Shown here piece after piece: positions 19,528-33,733 of a stretch of 64,000 nucleotides of DNA. How positions within the stretch are numbered: position 1 is the stretch's first letter; each line of letters opens with the position of its first letter. The translations under genes and the position numbers were made by a program. The notes beneath the pieces were generated by a model. That model saw nothing but the letters and a program-made list of their open reading frames with translations. It ran no database searches and had not been told where the DNA came from. Source of the stretch: Delphinus delphis (taxonomy: Eukaryota > Chordata > Mammalia > Artiodactyla > Delphinidae); the NCBI RefSeq assembly GCF_949987515.2, contig NW_027192673.1, positions 1,731,001 to 1,795,000 of the forward strand. The letters are read 5' to 3'.

Positions 19528-21105
19528 AATAGGGTTTCAAGGAATCCTGTGGTTACGGGGCAAGACCACAAAAATAAGAGCTAAAAAATGGAGCTAAGGG
19601 CCACTGCAATTCAAAAACCTGCAGAGTTATAAAGGCCAACTATTTTTAAAAAATATATTTAGGTAAGGCTATGAAGAGGCATTGAAAGCAAGGCAGAACT
19701 GCAGGAAACCGATTTCAGGAGGTAGACTGGAATTGCATTGAAAGCATAGGAAAAGAGGCAGAACGTCCACAATGATGCACTTGGCCAAAAAGGGCGTATG
19801 CGTTTTTTCCTGAATATATTCAGGAAAAAACGCATACGCCCTTTTTGGCCAACCAAGCAAGCTTGCAAAGGAAATCTGCACTACAATGAAGTCTCACTTC
19901 CCCCCGGTCAAAAGGGCCATCTGAAAAAAGTGTAAAATCCAGAAAGGCAGGACAGGCCATGGAGAACTGGGAGCCTTGTTATACTGATGGGCGGGATGTA
20001 AATTGCCAACAGACACTCGGGAGAAGTGTATGGTGTTTCCTGAAACATCTAAAAAACAAAGCAACAGAGCCTAGGGCACTTCCACTTATGGTCCTATAGC
20101 TTAGGGAATTTAAAATCAAAAAGACACAGCCACCCCAAAGTTTGGGACGCCTCCGTTTACAAGAACCTCGTTTACCGTACAAGTTCAATATCACAAAGTG
20201 AAAAATGGATAAAGAACTTGTGGTACTTACGTACAATGCAGTATCACTCAGCAATGAAATCTATGTCATCAGGCCCGTAGCAGCATAATGAGTGGATTCA
20301 GGTACGATGATTCTAACTGAAATAAGTCACACAGAAAAAGAAACATCATAAGATATCACTAATACACGGAATGTAAACTTGGCTACACAGGAACTGCATT
20401 CCAAAGCAGAACAGGGTCTCAAATTTAGAAAACCAACTTATGCTTGCTTAAGGGGAAAGGAGAGTTGGGGTGCTGCATAAAACCAGAGATTGAAATGAGC
20501 ACAGATAAAGTTCCTTAAGCCAAATATGGAATAGACAAGAGCTACTCCTTGCTCAACGAAATGCACTCAAAACCCCATATTAAACGCCTAAGAATGTACC
20601 TGACTAGTAAGTATCTTAAAACCTATGGATTGCTATGTCTCCAAAAGACAATCAAGCGTGTGTACAGGGGCATAAACACAGCAGTGATAGGATTGGAGAG
20701 GTTCGGTGAGCAAATGAAGACCCTTTGAAGTCATATTGCATGGTACCCATTACACGGGTCTCAACTCTCCAGGTTTAAGGTATTCTTCCTTCAGCTAAAA
20801 CATGCATGTGGAACCCAGAGTATGATCAACCATGTGAACGGGAGACGTGTTCAAATATGTCTCAGTTTTCCTCCCCTGGTACTCGGGTGCAACATTCCAG
20901 ACGCTTTACTAACACTCTCCCGACTTGGAGAGTCAGTCCCTTTAACCTCCTGTTTGGCCCAGTTTGCAATTTCTGCGGAAGATGAACAGGAATAGCGAGA
21001 ACCAATGAGAGGCTACCTGGAGGTGTCTGGACGGGCAAATTTAACTCTCATTTCCCACCAGGAAGAGGAAATAACCAAAGACTCAGCGTGCCGTACCGGA
21101 ACCAG
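19528..21105 (+). repeat. Satellite copy 8, hybrid: old start then young (type B, 1578 bp)
   Basis: The first ~170 bp are old-type (aataagagctaaaaaatgg near 19,573, tatttttaaaaaatatattt at 19,641). After the last old-type bases at 19,690-19,699 the sequence is young, with a perfect palindrome at 19,781-19,852. The switch from about 20% difference to almost none happens within a few bases. Confidence 0.9.
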
Positions 21106-22685
21106 ATTAGGGCCTGAAGCCATCCTGCGGTGTTGCGGCCAGGTCACAAGAAAGCGAGTTGAAGAAAGGAGCTCAGGGGCACTGTAATTCACAAACCTGC
21201 AGAGTTATAAATGACAGCTATCGTCCAAAAATAGACTGAAGTAAGGCTGCCAAGAGGACTTTAAAGCGGGGCAGAATTGCAGGAAACCTATTTCAGGAGG
21301 TAGACTGGAATTGCATTGAAAGCATAGGAAAAGAGGCAGAACGTCCACAATGATGCACTTGGCCAAAAAGGGCGTATGCGTTTTTTCCTGAATATATTCA
21401 GGAAAAAACGCATACGCCCTTTTTGGCCAACCAAGCAAGCTTGCAAAGGAAATCTGCACTACAATGAAGTCTCACTTCCCCCCGGTCAAAAGGGCCATCT
21501 GAAAAAAGTGTAAAATCCAGAAAGGCAGGACAGGCAATGGAGAACTGGGAGCCTTGTTATGCTGATGGGCGGGATGTAAATTGCCAACAGACACTCGGGA
21601 GAAGTGTATGGTGTTTCCTGAAACATCTAAAACACAAAGCAACAGAGCCTAGGGCACTGCCACTTATGGTCCTATAGCTTAGGGAAATTAAAATCAAAAA
21701 GACACAGCCACCCCAAAGTTTGGGACGCCTCTGTTTACAAGAACCTCGTTTACAGTACAAGTTCAATATCACAGAAAGTGAAAAATGGATAAAGAACTTG
21801 TGGTACTTACGTACCATGCAGTATCACTAAGCAATGAAATCTATGTCATCAGGCCCGTAGCAGCATAATGAGTAGATTCAGGTACGATGATTCTAACTGA
21901 AATAAGTCACACAGAAAAAGAAACATCATAAGATATCACTAATACACGGAAGGTAAACTTGGCTACACAGGAACTGAATTCCAAAACAGAACAGGTTCTC
22001 AAATTTAGAAAACCAACTTATGCTTGCTTAAGGGGAAAGGTGAGTTGGGGTGCTGCATAAAACCAGAGATTGAAATGAGCACAGATAAAGTTCCTTAAGC
22101 CAAATATGGAATAGACAAGAGCTACTCCTTGCTCAACGAAATGGACTCAACACCGCATATTAAACGCCTAAGAATGCAACTGACTAGTAACTATCCAAAA
22201 ACCTATGGATTGCTATGTCTCCGAAAGAGAATCAAGCATGTGTACAGGGGCATAAACGCAGCAGTGATAGGATTGGAGAGGTTCGGTGAGCAAATGAAGA
22301 CCCTTTGAAGTCATATTGCATGGTACCCATTCCACGGGTTTCAACTACCCAGGTTTTAGGTATTCTTCCTTCAGCTAAAACATGCATGTGGAACCCAGAG
22401 TATGATCAACCATGTGATCGGGAGACGTGTTCAAATATGTCTCAGTTTTCCTCCCCTGGTACTCGGGTGCAACATTCCAGACGCTTTACTAACACTCTCC
22501 CCACTTGGAGAGTCAGCGCCTTTAACCTCCTGTTTGGCACAGTTTGCAATTTCTGCGGAAGATGAACAGGAATAGCGAGAACCAATGAGAGGCTAGCTGG
22601 AGGTGTCTGGACGGGCAAATTTAACTCTCATTTCCCACCAGGAGGAGGAAATAACCAAAGGCTCAGCGTGCCATGCCAGAACCAG
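21106..22685 (+). repeat. Satellite copy 9 (type B, 1580 bp)
   Basis: Palindrome 21,359-21,430 is perfect. Near 22,187 it reads gaatgcaactgactagtaac, unlike gaatgtacctgactagtaag in other copies. Confidence 0.93.
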
Positions 22686-24265
22686 ATTAGGGCCTGAAGC
22701 CATCCTGCGGTGTTGCGGCCAGCTCACAAGAAAGCGAGTTGAAGAAAGGAGCTCAGGGGCACTGTAATTCACAAACCTGCAGAGTTATAAATGACAGCTA
22801 TCGTCCAAAAATAGACTGAAGTAAGGCTGCCAAGAGGACTTGAAAGCGGGGCAGAATTGCAGGAAACCGATTTCAGGAGGTAGACTGAAATTGCATTGAA
22901 AGCATAGGAAAAGAGGCAGAACGTCCACAATGATGCACTTGGCCAAAAAGGGCGTATGCGTTTTTTCCTGAATATATTCAGGAAAAAACGCATACGCCCT
23001 TTTTGGCCAACCAAGCAAGCTTGCAAAGGAAATCTGCACTACAATGAAGTCTCACTTCCCCCCGGTCAAAAGGGCCATCTGAAAAAAGTGTAAAATCCAG
23101 AAAGGCAGGACAGGCCATGGAGAACTGGGAGCCTTGTTATGCTGATGGGCGGGATGCAAACTGCCAACAGACACTCGGGAGAAGTGTATGGTGTTTCCTG
23201 AAACATCTAAAAAACAAAGCAACAGAACCTAGGGCACTTCTACTTATGGTCCTATAGCTTAGGGAAATTAAAATCAAAAAGACACAGCCACCCTAAAGTT
23301 TGGAACGGCTCTGTTGACAAGAACCTCGTTTACAGTACAAGTTCAACATCGCAGAAAGTGAAAAATGGATAAAGAAGTTGTGGTATTTACTTACAAAGCA
23401 ATATCACTCAGCAATGAAATCTGTGTCATCAGGCCCTTAGCAGCACAATGAGTGGATTCAGGTATGATGATTCTAACTGAAATAAGTCACACAGAAAAAG
23501 AAACATCATAAGATATCAGTAATACACGGAATGGAAACTTGGCTACACAGGAAATGAATTACAGAACAGAACAGGGTCTCACATTTAGAAAACCAACTTA
23601 TTCTTGCTTAAGGGTAAAGGTGAGTTGGGGTGCTGCATAATACCAGAGATTGAAATGAGCACAGATAAAGTTCCTTAAGCCAAATATGGAATAGACAAGA
23701 GCTACTCCTTGCTCAACGAAATGGACTCAACACCCCATATTAAACGCCTAAGAATGTACCTGACTAGTAAGTATCTTAAAACCTATGGATTGCTATGTCT
23801 CCAAAAGAGAATCAAGCGTGTGTACAGGGGCATAAACGCAGCAGTGATAGGATTGGAGAGGTTCGGTGAGCAAATGAAGACCCTTTGAAGTCATATTGCA
23901 TGGTACCCATTCCACGGGTTTCAACTACCCAGGTTTAAGGTATTCTTCCTTCAGCTAAAACATGCATGTGGAACCTAGAGTATGATCAACCAAGTGATCG
24001 GGAGACATGTTCAAATATGTCTCAGTTTTCGTACCCTGGTACTCGGGTGCAACATTCCAGACGCTTTACTAACACTCTCCCGACTTGGAGAGTCAGTCCC
24101 TTTAACCTCCTGTTTGGCCCAGTTTGCAATTTTTGCGGAAGATGAACAGGAATAGCGAGAACCAATGAGAGACTAGCTGGAGGTGTCTGGACGGGCAAAT
24201 TTAACTCTCATTTCCCACCAGGAAGAGGAATTAACCAAAGGCTCAGTGTGCCGTGCCGGAACCAG
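22686..24265 (+). repeat. Satellite copy 10 (type A, 1580 bp)
   Basis: Palindrome 22,939-23,010 is perfect. It has gactgaaatt near 22,884, a variant shared with copies 18, 20 and 26. Confidence 0.93.
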
Positions 24266-25844
24266 ATTAGGGCCTGAAGCCATCCTGCGGTGTTGCGGCC
24301 AGGTCACAAGAAAGCGAGTTGAAGAAAGGAGCTCAGGGGCACTGTAATTCACAAACCTGCAGAGATATAAATGACAGCTATCGTCCAAAAATAGACTGAA
24401 GTAAGGCTGCCAAGAGGACTTGAAAGCAGGGCAGAATTGCAGGAAACCGATTTCAGGAGGTAGACTGGAATTGCATTGAAAGCATAGGAAAAGAGGCAGA
24501 ACGTCCACAATGATGCACTTGGCCAAAAAGGGCGTATGCGTTTTTTCCTGAATATATTCAGGAAAAAACGCATACGCCCTTTTTGGCCAACCAAGCAAGC
24601 TTGCAAAGGAAATCTGCACTACAAAGAAGTCTCACTTCCCCCCGGTCAAAAGGGCCATCTGAAAAAGGTGTAAAATCCAGAAAGGCAGGACAGGCCATGG
24701 AGAACTGGGAGCTTTGTTATGCTGATGGGCGGGATGTAAATTGTCCACAGACACTCCTGAGAAGTGCATGGTGTTTCCTGAAACATCTAAAAAACAAAGC
24801 AACAGAGCCTAGGGCACTTCCACTTATGGTCCTATAGCTTAGGGAAATTAAAATCAAAAAGACACAGCCACCCCAAAGTTTGGGACTCCTCTGTTTACAA
24901 AAACCTCGTTTACTGTAAAAGTTCAATATCGCAGAAAGTTAAAAATGGATAAAGAAGTTGTGGTACTTACGTACAATGCAGTATCACTCAGCAATGAAAT
25001 CTTTGTCATCAGGCCCGTAGCAGCTTAATGAGTGGATTCAGGTACGATGTTTCTAACTGAAATAAGTCACACAGAAAAAGAAACATCATAAGATATCACT
25101 AATACACGGAATGTAAACTTGGCTACACAGGAACTGAATTACAGAACAGAACAGGGTCTCAAATTTAGAAAACCAACTTATGCTTGCTTAAGGGGAAAGG
25201 TGAGTTGGGGTGCTGCATAAAACCAGAGATTGAAATGAGCACAGATAAAGTTCCTTAAGCCAAATATGGAATAGACAAGAGCTACATCTTGCTCAACGAA
25301 ATGGACTCAACACCGCATATTAAACGCCTAAGAATGTACCTGACTAGTAAGTATCTTAAAACCTAGGGATTGCTATGTCTCCGAAAGAGAATCAAGCATG
25401 TGTACAGGGGCATAAACGCAGCAGTGATAGGATTGGAGAGGTTCGGTGAGCAAATGAAGACCCTTTGAAGTCATATTGCATGGTACCCATTCCACGGGTT
25501 TCAACTACCCAGGTTTTAGGTTTTCTTCCTTCAGCTAAAACATGCATGTGGAACCCAGATATGATCAACCATGTGATCGGGAGACGTGTTCAAATATGTC
25601 TCAGTTTTCGTACCCTGGTACTCGGGTGCAACATTCCAGAAGCTTTACTAACACTCTCCCGACTTGGAGAGTCAATCCCTTTAACCTCCTGTTTGGCCCA
25701 GTTTGCAATTTCTGCGGAAATTGAACAGGAATAGCGAGAACCAATGAGAGACTAGCTGGAGGTGTCTGTACGGGCAAATTTAACTCTCATTTCCCACCAG
25801 GAAGAGGAATTAACCAAAGGCTCAGCGTGCCGTGCCGGAACCAG
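24266..25844 (+). repeat. Satellite copy 11 (type B with A segment, 1579 bp)
   Basis: Palindrome 24,519-24,590 is perfect. B states at 24,965-25,110 are followed by the A state gaattacagaacag near 25,136, so the copy is a mosaic. Confidence 0.92.
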
Positions 25845-27421
25845 ATTAGGGCCTGAAGCCATCCTGCGGTGTTGCGGCCAGCTCAAAAGAAAGCGAGTTG
25901 AAGAAAGGAGCTCAGGGGCACTGTAATTCACAAACCTGCAGAGTTATAAATGACAGCTATCGTCCAAAAATAGACTGAAGTAAGGCTGCCAAGAGGACTT
26001 GAAAGCGGGGCAGAATTGCAGGAAACCGATTTCAGGAGGTAGACTTGAATTGCTTTGAAAGCATAGGAAAAGAGGCAGAACGTCCACAATGATGCACTTG
26101 GCCAAAAACGGCGTATGCGTTTTTTCCTGAATATATTCAGGAAAAAACGCATACGCCCTTTTTGGCCAACCAAGCAAGCTTGCAAAGGAAATCTGCACTA
26201 CAATGAAGTCTCACTTCGCCCCGGTCAAAAGGGCCATCTGAAAAAAGTGTAAAATCCATAAAGGCACGACAGGCCATGGAGAACTGGGAGCCTTCTTATG
26301 CTGATGGGCGGGATGTAAATTGCCAACAGCCACTCTGGAGAAGTGTATGGTGTTTCCTGAAACATCTAAAAAACAAAGCAACAGAGCCTAGGGCAATTCC
26401 ACTTATGGTCCTATAGCTTAGGGAAATTACAATAAAAAAGACACAGCCACCCCAAAATTTGGGACGCCTCTGTTTACAAGAACCTCGTTTACAATACAAG
26501 TTCAACATCGCAGAAAGTGAAAAATGGATAAAGAAGTTGTGGTATTTACTTACAAAGCAATATCACTCAGCAATGAAATCTGTGTCATCAGGCCCTTAGC
26601 AGCACAATGAGTGGATTCAGGTATGATGATTCTAACTGAAATAAGTCACACAGAAAAAGAAACATCATAAGATATCAGTAATACACGGAATGTAAACTTG
26701 GCTACACAGGAACTGAATTACAGAAGAGAACAGGGTCTCAAATTTAGAAAACCAACTTATGCTTGCTTAAGGGAAAAGGTGAGTTGGGGTGCTGCATAAA
26801 ACTAGAGATTGAAATGAGCACAGATAAAGTTCCTTTAGCCAAATATGGAATAGACAAGAGCTACTCCTTGCTCAACGAAATGGACTCAACACCCCATATT
26901 AAACGCCTAAGAATGTACCTGACTAGTAAGTATCTTAAAACCTATGGATTGCTATGTCTCCGAAAGAGAATCAAGCATGTGTACAGGGGCATAAACGCAG
27001 CAGTGATAGGATTGGAGAGGTTCGGTGAGCAAATGAAGACCCTTTGAAGTCATATTGCATGGTACCCATTCCACGGGTTTCAACTACCCAGGTTTAAGGT
27101 ATTCTTCCTTCAGCTAAAACATGCATGTGGTACCTAGAGTATGATCAACCATGTGATCGGGAGACGTGTTCAAATACGTCTCAGTTTTCGTACCCTGGTA
27201 CTCGGGTGCAACATTCCAGACGCTTTACTAACACTCTCCCGACCTGGAGAGTCAGTCCCTTAAACCTGTTTGGCCCAGTTTGCAATTTCTGCGGAAGATG
27301 AACAGGAATAGCGAGAACCAATGAGAGACTATCTGGAGGTGTCTGAACGGGCAAATTTAACTCTCATTTCCCACCAGGAAGAGGAATTAACCAAAGGCTC
27401 ACCGTGCCGTGCCAGAACCAG
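25845..27421 (+). repeat. Satellite copy 12 (type A, 1577 bp)
   Basis: Palindrome 26,098-26,169 has one left-arm mismatch (c at 26,109). The word cagccactctgg near 26,327 is closer to O2/O3 and LINE-1 than the usual caaccactcggg. A 4-bp deletion lies near 27,265 (taaacctgtttggc). Confidence 0.92.
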
Positions 27422-28999
27422 ATTAGGGCCTGAAGCCATCCTGCGGTGTTGCGGCCAGGTCACAAGAAAGCGAGTTGAAGAAAGGAGCTCAGGGGCACTG
27501 TAATTCACAAACCTGCAGAGTTATAAATGACAGCTATCGTCCAAAAATAGACTGAAGTAAGGCTGCCAAGAGGACTTGAAAGCGGGGCAGAATTGCAGGA
27601 AACCGATTTCAGGAGGTAGACTGGAATTGCATTGAAAGCATAGGAAAAGAGGCAGAACGTCCACAATGATGCACTTGGCCAAAAAGGGCGTATGCGTTTT
27701 TTCCTGAATATATTCAGGAAAAAACGCATACGCCCTTTTTGGCCAACCCAGCAAGCTTGCAAAGGAAATCTGCACTACAATGAAGTCTCACTTCTCCCTG
27801 GTCAAAAGGGCCATCAAAAAATGTGTAAAATCCAGAAAGGCAGGACAGGCCATGGAGAACTGGGAGCCTTGTTATGCTGATGGGCGGGATGTAAATTGCC
27901 AACAACCACTCGGGAGAAGTGTATGGTGTTTCCTGAAACATCTAAAAAACAAAGCAACAGAACCTAGGGCACTTCCACTTATGGTCCTATAGCTTAGGGA
28001 AATTAAAATCAAAAAGACACAGCCACCCCAAAGTTTGGAACGGCTCTGTTTACAAGAACCTCGTTTACAGTACAAGTTCAACATCGCAGAAAGTGAAAAA
28101 TGGATAAAGAAGTTGTGGTATTTACTTACAAAGCAATATCACTCAGCAATGAAATCTATGTCATCAGGCCCTTAGCAGCACAATGAGTGGATTCAGGTAT
28201 GATGATTCTAACTGAAATAAGTCACACAGAAAAAGAAACATCATAAGATATCAGTAATACACGGAATGTAAACTTGGCTACACAGGAACAGAATTACAGA
28301 ACAGAACAGGGTCTCAAATTTAGAAAACCAACTTATGCTTGCTTAAGGGTAAAGGTGAGTTGGGGTGCTGCATAAAACCAGAGATTGAAATGAGCACAGA
28401 TAAAGTTCCTTAAGTCAAATATGGAATAGACAAGAGCTACTCCTTGCTCAACGAAATGGACTCAAGCCCGCATATTAAACGCCTAAGAATGTACCTGACT
28501 AGTAAGTATCTTAAAACCTATGGATTGCTATGTCTCCAAAAGAGAATCAAGCATGTGTACAGGGGCATAAACGCAGCAGTGATAGGATTGGAGAGGTTCG
28601 GTGAGCAAATGAAGACACTTTGAAGTCATATTGCATGGTACCCATTACACGGGTCTTAACTCTCCAGGTTTAAGGTATTCTTCCTTCAGCTAAAACATGC
28701 ATGTGGAACCCAAGTATGATCAACCATGTGAACGGGAGACGTGTTCAAATATGTCTCAGTTTTCCTCCCCTGGTACTCGGGTGCAACATTCCAGACGCTT
28801 TACTAACACTCTCCCCACTTGGAGAGTCAGCGCCTTTAACCTCCTGTTTGGCCCAGTTTGCAATTTCTGCGGAAGATGAACAGGAGTAGCGAGAACCAAT
28901 GAGAGGCTAGCTGGAGGTGTCTGGACGGGCAAATTTAACTCTCATTTCCCACCAGGAAGAGGAAATAACCAAAGGTTCAGCGTGCCGTGCCAGAACCAG
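27422..28999 (+). repeat. Satellite copy 13 (type A, 1578 bp)
   Basis: Palindrome 27,675-27,746 is perfect. The first copy with ggccaacccagc on the right flank of the palindrome, also seen in copies 14, 16-19 and 21-23. Reads gccatcaaaaaatgtg near 27,810 instead of gccatctgaaaaaagtg. Confidence 0.92.
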
Positions 29000-30575
29000 A
29001 TTAGGGCCTGAAGCCATCTTGCGGTGTTGCGGCCAGGTCACAAGAAAGCGAGTTGAAGAAAGGAGCTCAGGGGCACTGGAATTCACAAACCTGCAGAGTT
29101 ATAAATGACAGCTATCGTCCAAAAATAGACTGAAGTAAGGCTGCCAAGAGGACTTGAAAGCGGGGCAGAATTGCAGGAAACCGATTTCAGGAGGTAGACT
29201 GGAATTGCATTGAAAGCATAGGAAAAGAGGCAGAACGTCCACAATGATGCACTTGGCCAAAAAGGGCGTATGCGTTTTTTCCTGAATATATTCAGGAAAA
29301 AACGCATACGCCCTTTTTGGCCAACCCAGCAAGCTTGCAAAGGAAATCTGCACTACAATGAAGTCTCACTTCCCCCTGGTCAAAAGGGCCATCTGAAAAA
29401 AGTGTAAAATCCAGAAAGGCAGGACAGGCCATGGAGAACTGGGAGCCTTGTTATGCTGATGGGCGGGATGTAAATTGCCAACAACCACTCGGGAGAAGTG
29501 TATGGTGTTTCCTGAAACATCTAAAAAAAAAGCAACAGAACCTAGGGCACTTCCACTTATGGTCCTATAGCTTAGGGAAATTAAAATCAAAAAGACACAG
29601 CCACCCCAAAGTTTGGGACGCCTCTGTTTACAAGAACCTCGTTTACAGTACAAATTCAACATCGCAGAAAGTGAAAAATGGATAAAGAAGATGTGGTATT
29701 TACTTACAAAGCAATATCACTCAGCAATGAAATCTGTGTCATCAGGCCCTTAGCAGCACAATGAGTGGATTCAGGTATGATGATTCTAACTGAAATAAGT
29801 CACACAGAAAAAGAAACATCATAAGATATCAGTAATACACGGAATGTAAACTTGGCTACGCAGGAACTGAATTACAGAAAAGAACAGGGTCTCAAATTTA
29901 GAAAACCAACTTATGCTTGCTTAAGGGGAAAGGTGAGTTGGGGTGCTGCATAAAACCAGAGATTGAAATGAGCACAGATAAAGTTCCTTAAGCCAAATAT
30001 GGAATAGACAAGAGCTACTCCTTGCTCAACGAAATGGACTCAACACCGCATATTAAACGCCTAAGAATGTACCTGACTAGTAAGTATCTTAAAACCTATA
30101 GATTGCTATGTCTCCGAAAGAGAATCAAGCATGTGTACAGGGGCATAAACGCAGCAGTGATAGGATTGGAGAGGTTCGGTGAGCAAATGAAGACCCTTTG
30201 AAGTCACATTGCATGGTACCCATTCCACGGGTTTCAACTACCCAGGTTTTAGGTATTCTTCCTTCAGCTAAAACATGCATGTGGAACCCAAGTATGATCA
30301 ACCATGTGATCGGGAGACGTGTTCAAATATGTCTCAGTTTTCATACCCTGGTACTCGGGTGCAACATTCCAGACGCTTTACTAACACTCTCCCGACTTGG
30401 AGAGTCAGTCCCTTTCACCTCCTGTTTGGCCCAGTTTGCAATTTCTGGGGAAGATGAACAGGAATAGCGAGAACCAATGAGGCTAGTTGGAGGTGTCTGG
30501 ACGGGCAAATTTAACTCTCATTTCCCACCAGGAAGAGGAATTAACCAAAGGCTCACCGTGCCGTGCCGGAACCAG
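29000..30575 (+). repeat. Satellite copy 14 (type A, 1576 bp)
   Basis: Palindrome 29,253-29,324 is perfect. A 1-bp deletion converts ctaaaaaacaaagc to ctaaaaaaaaagc near 29,521, and atgagg for atgagagg shortens the copy near 30,478. Confidence 0.92.
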
Positions 30576-32153
30576 ATTAGGGCCTGAAGCCATCCTGCGG
30601 TGTTGCGGCCAGCTCAAAAGAAAGCGAGTTGAAGAAAGGAGCTCAGGGGCACTGGAATTCACAAACCTGCAGAGTTATAAATGACAGCTATCATCCAAAA
30701 ATATACTGAAGTAAGGCTGCCAAGAGGACTTGAAAGCGGGGCAGAATTGCAGGAAACCGATTTCAGGAGGTAGACTGGAATTGCATTGAAAGCATAGGAA
30801 AAGAGGCAGAACGTCCACAATGATGCACTTGGCCAAAAAGGGCGTATGCGTATTTTCCTGAATATATTCAGGAAAAAACGCATACGCCCTTTTTGGCCAA
30901 CCAAGCAAGCTTGCAAAGGAAATCTGCACTACAATGAAGTCTCACTTCCCCCCGGTCAAAAGGGCCATCTGAAAAAAGTGTAAAATCCAGAAAGGCAGGA
31001 CAGGCCATGGAGAACTGGGAGCCTTGTTATGCTGATGGGCGGGATGTAAATTGCCAACAGACACTCGGGAGAAGTGTATGGTGTTTCCTGAAACATCTAA
31101 AAAACAAAGCAACAGAGCCTAGGGCACTTCCAATTATGGTCCTATAGCTTAGGGAAATTAAAATCAAAAAGACACAGCCACCCCAAAGTTTGGAACGGCT
31201 CTGTTTACAAGAACCTCGTTTACAGTACAAGTTCAACATCGCAGAAAGTGAAAAATGGATAAAGAAGTTGTGGTATTCACTTACAAAGCAATATCGTTAG
31301 CAATGAAATCTATGTCATCAGGCCCTTAGCAGCACAATGAGTAGATTCAGGTATGATGATTCTAACTGAAATAAGTCACACAGAAAAAGAAACATCATAA
31401 GATATCAGTAATACACGGAATGGAAACTTGGCTACACAGGAACTGAATTACAGAACAGAACAGGGTCTCAAATTTAGAAAACCAACTTATGCTTGCTTAA
31501 GGGTAAAGGTGAGTTGGGGTGCTGCATAAAACCAGAGATTGAAATGAGCACAGATAAAGTTCCTTAAGCCAAATATGGAATAGACAAGAGCTACTCCTTG
31601 CTCAACGAAATGGACTCAACACCACATATTAAACGCCTAAGAATGTACCTGACTAGTAAGTATCTTAAAACCTATGGATTGCTATGTCTCCGAAAGAGAA
31701 TCAAGCATGTGTACAGGGGCATAAACGCGGCAGTGATAGGATTGGAGAGGTTCGGTGAGCAAATGAAGACCCTTTGAAGTCATATTGCATGGTACCCATT
31801 ACACGGGTCTTAACTCTCCAGGTTTAAGGTATTCTTCCTTCAGCTAAATCATGCATGTGGAACCCAAGTATGATCAACCATGTGATCGGGAGACGTGTTC
31901 AAATATGTCTCAGTTTTCGTACCCTGGTACTCGGGTGCAACATTCCAGACGCTTTACTAACACTCTCCCCACTTGGAGAGTCAGTCCCTTTAACCTCCTG
32001 TTTGGCCCAGTTTGCAATTTCTGCGGAAGATGAACAGGAATAGCGAGAACCAATGAGAGGCTAGCTGGAGGTGTCTGGACAGGCAAATTTAACTCTCATT
32101 TCCCACCAGGAAGAGGAATTAACCAAAGGCTCAGCGTGCCATGCCGGAACCAG
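30576..32153 (+). repeat. Satellite copy 15 (type A, 1578 bp)
   Basis: Palindrome 30,829-30,900 has one left-arm mismatch (a at 30,852). Reads caatatcgttagcaatg near 31,289, a small rearrangement of caatatcactcagcaatg. Confidence 0.92.
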
Positions 32154-33733
32154 ATTAGGGCCTGAAGCCATCCTGCGGTGTTGCATCCAGGTCACAAGAA
32201 AGCGAGTTGAAGAAAGGAGCTCAGGGGCACTGTAATTCACAAACCTGCAGAGTTATAAATGACAGCTATCGTCCAAAAATAGACTGAAGTAAGGCTGCCA
32301 AGAGGACTTGAAAGCGGGGCAGAATTGCAGGAAACCGATTTCAGGAGGTAGACTGGAATTGCATTGAAAGCATAGGAAAAGAGGCAGAACGTCCACAATG
32401 ATGCACTTGGCCAAAAAGGGCGTATGCGTTTTTTCCTGAATATATTCAGGAAAAAACACATACGCCCTTTTTGGCCAACCCAGCAAGCTTGCAAAGGAAA
32501 TCTGCACTACAATGAAGTCTCACTTCCCCCCGGTCAAAAGGGCCATCTGAAAAAAGTGTAAAATCCAGAAAGGCAGGACAGGCCATGGAGAACTGGGAGC
32601 CTTGTTATGCTGATGGGCGGGATGTAAACTGCCAACAGACACTCAGGAGAAGTGTATGGTGTTTCCTGAAACATCTAAAAAACAAAGCAACAGAGCCTAG
32701 GGCACTTCCACTTATGGTCCTATAGCTTAGGGAAATTAAAATCAAAAAGACACAGCCACCCCAAAGTTTGGGACGCCTCCGTTTACAAGAACCTCGTTTA
32801 CCGTACAAGTTCAATATCACAGAAAGTGAAAAATGGATAAAGAACTTGTGGTACTTACGTACAATGCAGTATCACTCAGCAATGAAATCTATGTCATCAG
32901 GCCCGTAGCAGCATAATGAGTGGATTCAGGTACGATGATTCTAACTGAAATAAGTCACACAGAAAAAGATACATCATAAGATATCACTAATACACGGAAT
33001 GTAAACTTGGCTACACAGGAACTGCATTCCAAAACAGAACAGGGTCTCAAATTTAGAAAACCAACTTATGCTTGCTTAAGGGGAAAGGTGAGTTGGGGTG
33101 CTGTATAAAACCAGAGATTGAAATGAGCACAGATAAAGTTCCTTAAGCCAAATATGGAATATACAAGAGCTACTCCTTGCTCAACGAAATGGACTCAAAA
33201 CCCCATATTAAACGCCTAAGAATGTACCTGACTAGTAAGTATCTTAAAACCTATGGATTGCTATGTCTCCAAACGAGAATCAAGCGTGTGTACAGGGGCA
33301 TAAACGCAGCACTGATAGGATTGGAGAGGTTCAGTGAGCAAATGAAGACCCTTTGAAGTCATATTGCATGGTACCCATTACACGGGTCTCAACTCTCCAG
33401 GTTTAAGGTATTCTTCCTTCAGCTAAAACATGCATGTGGAACCCAGAGTATGATCAACCATGTGATCGGGAGACGTGTTCAAATATATCTCAGTTTTCCT
33501 CCCCTGGTACTCGGGTGCAACATTCCAGACGCTTTACTAACACTCTCCCCACTTGGAGAGTCAGCGCCTTTAACCTCCTGTTTGGCCCAGTTTGCAATTT
33601 CTGCGGAAGATGAACAGGAATAGCGAGAACCAATGAGAGGCTAGCTGGAGGTGTCTGGACGGGCAAATTTAACTCTCATGTCCCACCAGGAGGAGGAAAT
33701 AACCAAAGGCTCAGCGTGCCGTGCCAGAACCAG
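32154..33733 (+). repeat. Satellite copy 16 (type B, 1580 bp)
   Basis: Palindrome 32,407-32,478 has one right-arm mismatch (a at 32,458). The last type B copy before the long A-type run. Its end already carries caaatatatctcag (33,480), the variant typical of the next block. Confidence 0.92.

Noticed and set aside
26763..27047. 94-residue forward open frame in copy 12
   Set aside because: It lies in the LINE-1 3'-UTR-derived part, is present in only one copy because of a few substitutions, and matches no family I know.
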